DNA of 7,344 nt from contig WFMP01000007.1 of assembly GCA_015489035.1 (NCBI GenBank), positions 1-7,344 on the forward strand, read 5' to 3'. The DNA is from Candidatus Altimarinota bacterium. Its GTDB lineage: Bacteria > Patescibacteriota > Gracilibacteria > Absconditabacterales > Absconditicoccaceae. The position numbers and the translations under genes were made by a program. This document shows positions 7,097 to 7,344 of this stretch, piece by piece. The notes under the pieces were generated by a model, which was not told where the DNA came from, ran no database searches, and saw only the letters and a list, made by a program, of their open reading frames with translations. How positions within the stretch are numbered: position 1 is the first letter of the stretch; every line of letters begins with the position of its first letter.

Positions 7097-7344
7097 ATGC
7101 TAAATATCCTTTTCCCTAAGAAAGATTTGAATTCAAATAAATTGTGAAAATATCTTGATAAAAAAATAAAGTTTAAGTTTCAACCTCATGATGAAATATG
7201 CTATAAATGTAAAAAAAACAATAAAGGATTTCAAACTCATAATTTTTATAAATTATATTATTGATTAGAACAGGTTGTAACTTGTTTTTATTATAAAAAA
7301 AAAAAAAAAAAATATTTACTTAATTTTAAATATTATCATAGGAA
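7097..7344 (+). CDS. ComF-like protein, N-terminal part, cut by the right edge
   Basis: The first 82 residues of a gene that runs off the window. MLNILFPKK matches the usual ComF opening (LLFPxxC). The later order also fits: GKYL at 17-20, EICYKC with C35 and C38, THNF, YYGLEQV at 54-60 with G56 encoded by UGA, and FKYYHR at 77-82, where ComF proteins have a conserved FKY. ComF proteins carry an N-terminal zinc finger and a phosphoribosyltransferase-type domain and are needed for DNA uptake in several competent bacteria. Here the first CxxC of the finger reads DLNS (10-13), the Cys expected after GKYL is absent, and the Cys after TH is Tyr51. Only CYKC and C63 remain, so zinc binding may be lost. 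An A18 tract encodes K67-K72. The frame is also open upstream to an ATG at 6962, inside the divergent gene; I prefer 7097 because the family's conserved start is there. The identification comes from motif order only. Confidence 0.7.
7267..7289 (+). other. Hairpin followed by a short T run inside the ComF-like gene
   Basis: AGAACAGGT (7267-7275) can pair with ACTTGTTTT-side bases (7280-7288) around the loop TGTA, giving nine pairs of which two are G-U. Three T end at 7289, and the A18 tract begins five bases later. It resembles a weak intrinsic terminator or attenuator within the coding sequence. It may be coincidental, since the same bases encode the conserved YGLEQV segment and C63. Confidence 0.3.
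7295..7312 (+). repeat. A18 homopolymer within the ComF-like coding region
   Basis: Eighteen consecutive A form exactly six in-frame AAA codons (K67-K72). Homopolymers of this length are prone to replication, transcription and sequencing slippage. Any change other than a multiple of three would disrupt the downstream frame, including FKYYHR. Confidence 0.95.

Noticed and set aside
3..7344. UGA as tryptophan (mycoplasma code 4)
   Set aside because: It would turn KTG into KTW and FGQG into FWQW and remove invariant glycines in four different families; TGG is already used for Trp.

Overview
The window is very AT-rich bacterial DNA in which TGA is read as a sense codon. All five coding regions contain in-frame TGA. 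In the recognisable proteins TGA falls where the family has a conserved glycine: the KTG box and FGQG motif of a penicillin-binding protein, the SFIPVLG motif of an AI-2E family permease, and the NPLGHGMGTAG motif of an O-antigen ligase-like protein. TGG still encodes Trp. This is genetic code 25 (UGA = Gly), known from the candidate phyla Absconditabacteria (SR1) and Gracilibacteria (BD1-5). I cannot tell these two apart from this window alone. Read with code 25, almost every base is accounted for; a standard-code reading shatters the genes into fragments.

Layout. (1) 3-1943, plus strand: the 3' part of a large, cysteine-rich, probably surface-exposed protein with a Gly4-Asn linker built entirely from UGA codons, followed by a rho-independent terminator. 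(2) 2068-4407, plus strand: a complete class B penicillin-binding protein (PBP2/FtsI type) with all three active-site motifs. (3) 4408-4610: a convergent intergenic region with a strong bidirectional terminator and a 14-bp tandem repeat. (4) 4611-5711 and 5695-7023, minus strand: a two-gene operon with a 17-bp overlap, transcribed from right to left. It has an O-antigen ligase/polymerase-like membrane protein first and an AI-2E family permease second. (5) 7024-7096: a short divergent promoter region with a perfect inverted repeat. (6) 7097 to the right edge, plus strand: the start of a ComF-like gene, with an unusual A18 tract and most of its zinc-finger cysteines missing.

Taken together the genes are mainly about the cell envelope: a disulfide-rich surface protein, a peptidoglycan cross-linking enzyme, a polysaccharide ligase-type protein and a polytopic permease. 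Beside them is a ComF protein of the type linked to DNA uptake. I found no tRNA, rRNA, CRISPR array, insertion sequence or phage gene. No start codon is preceded by an obvious Shine-Dalgarno sequence.
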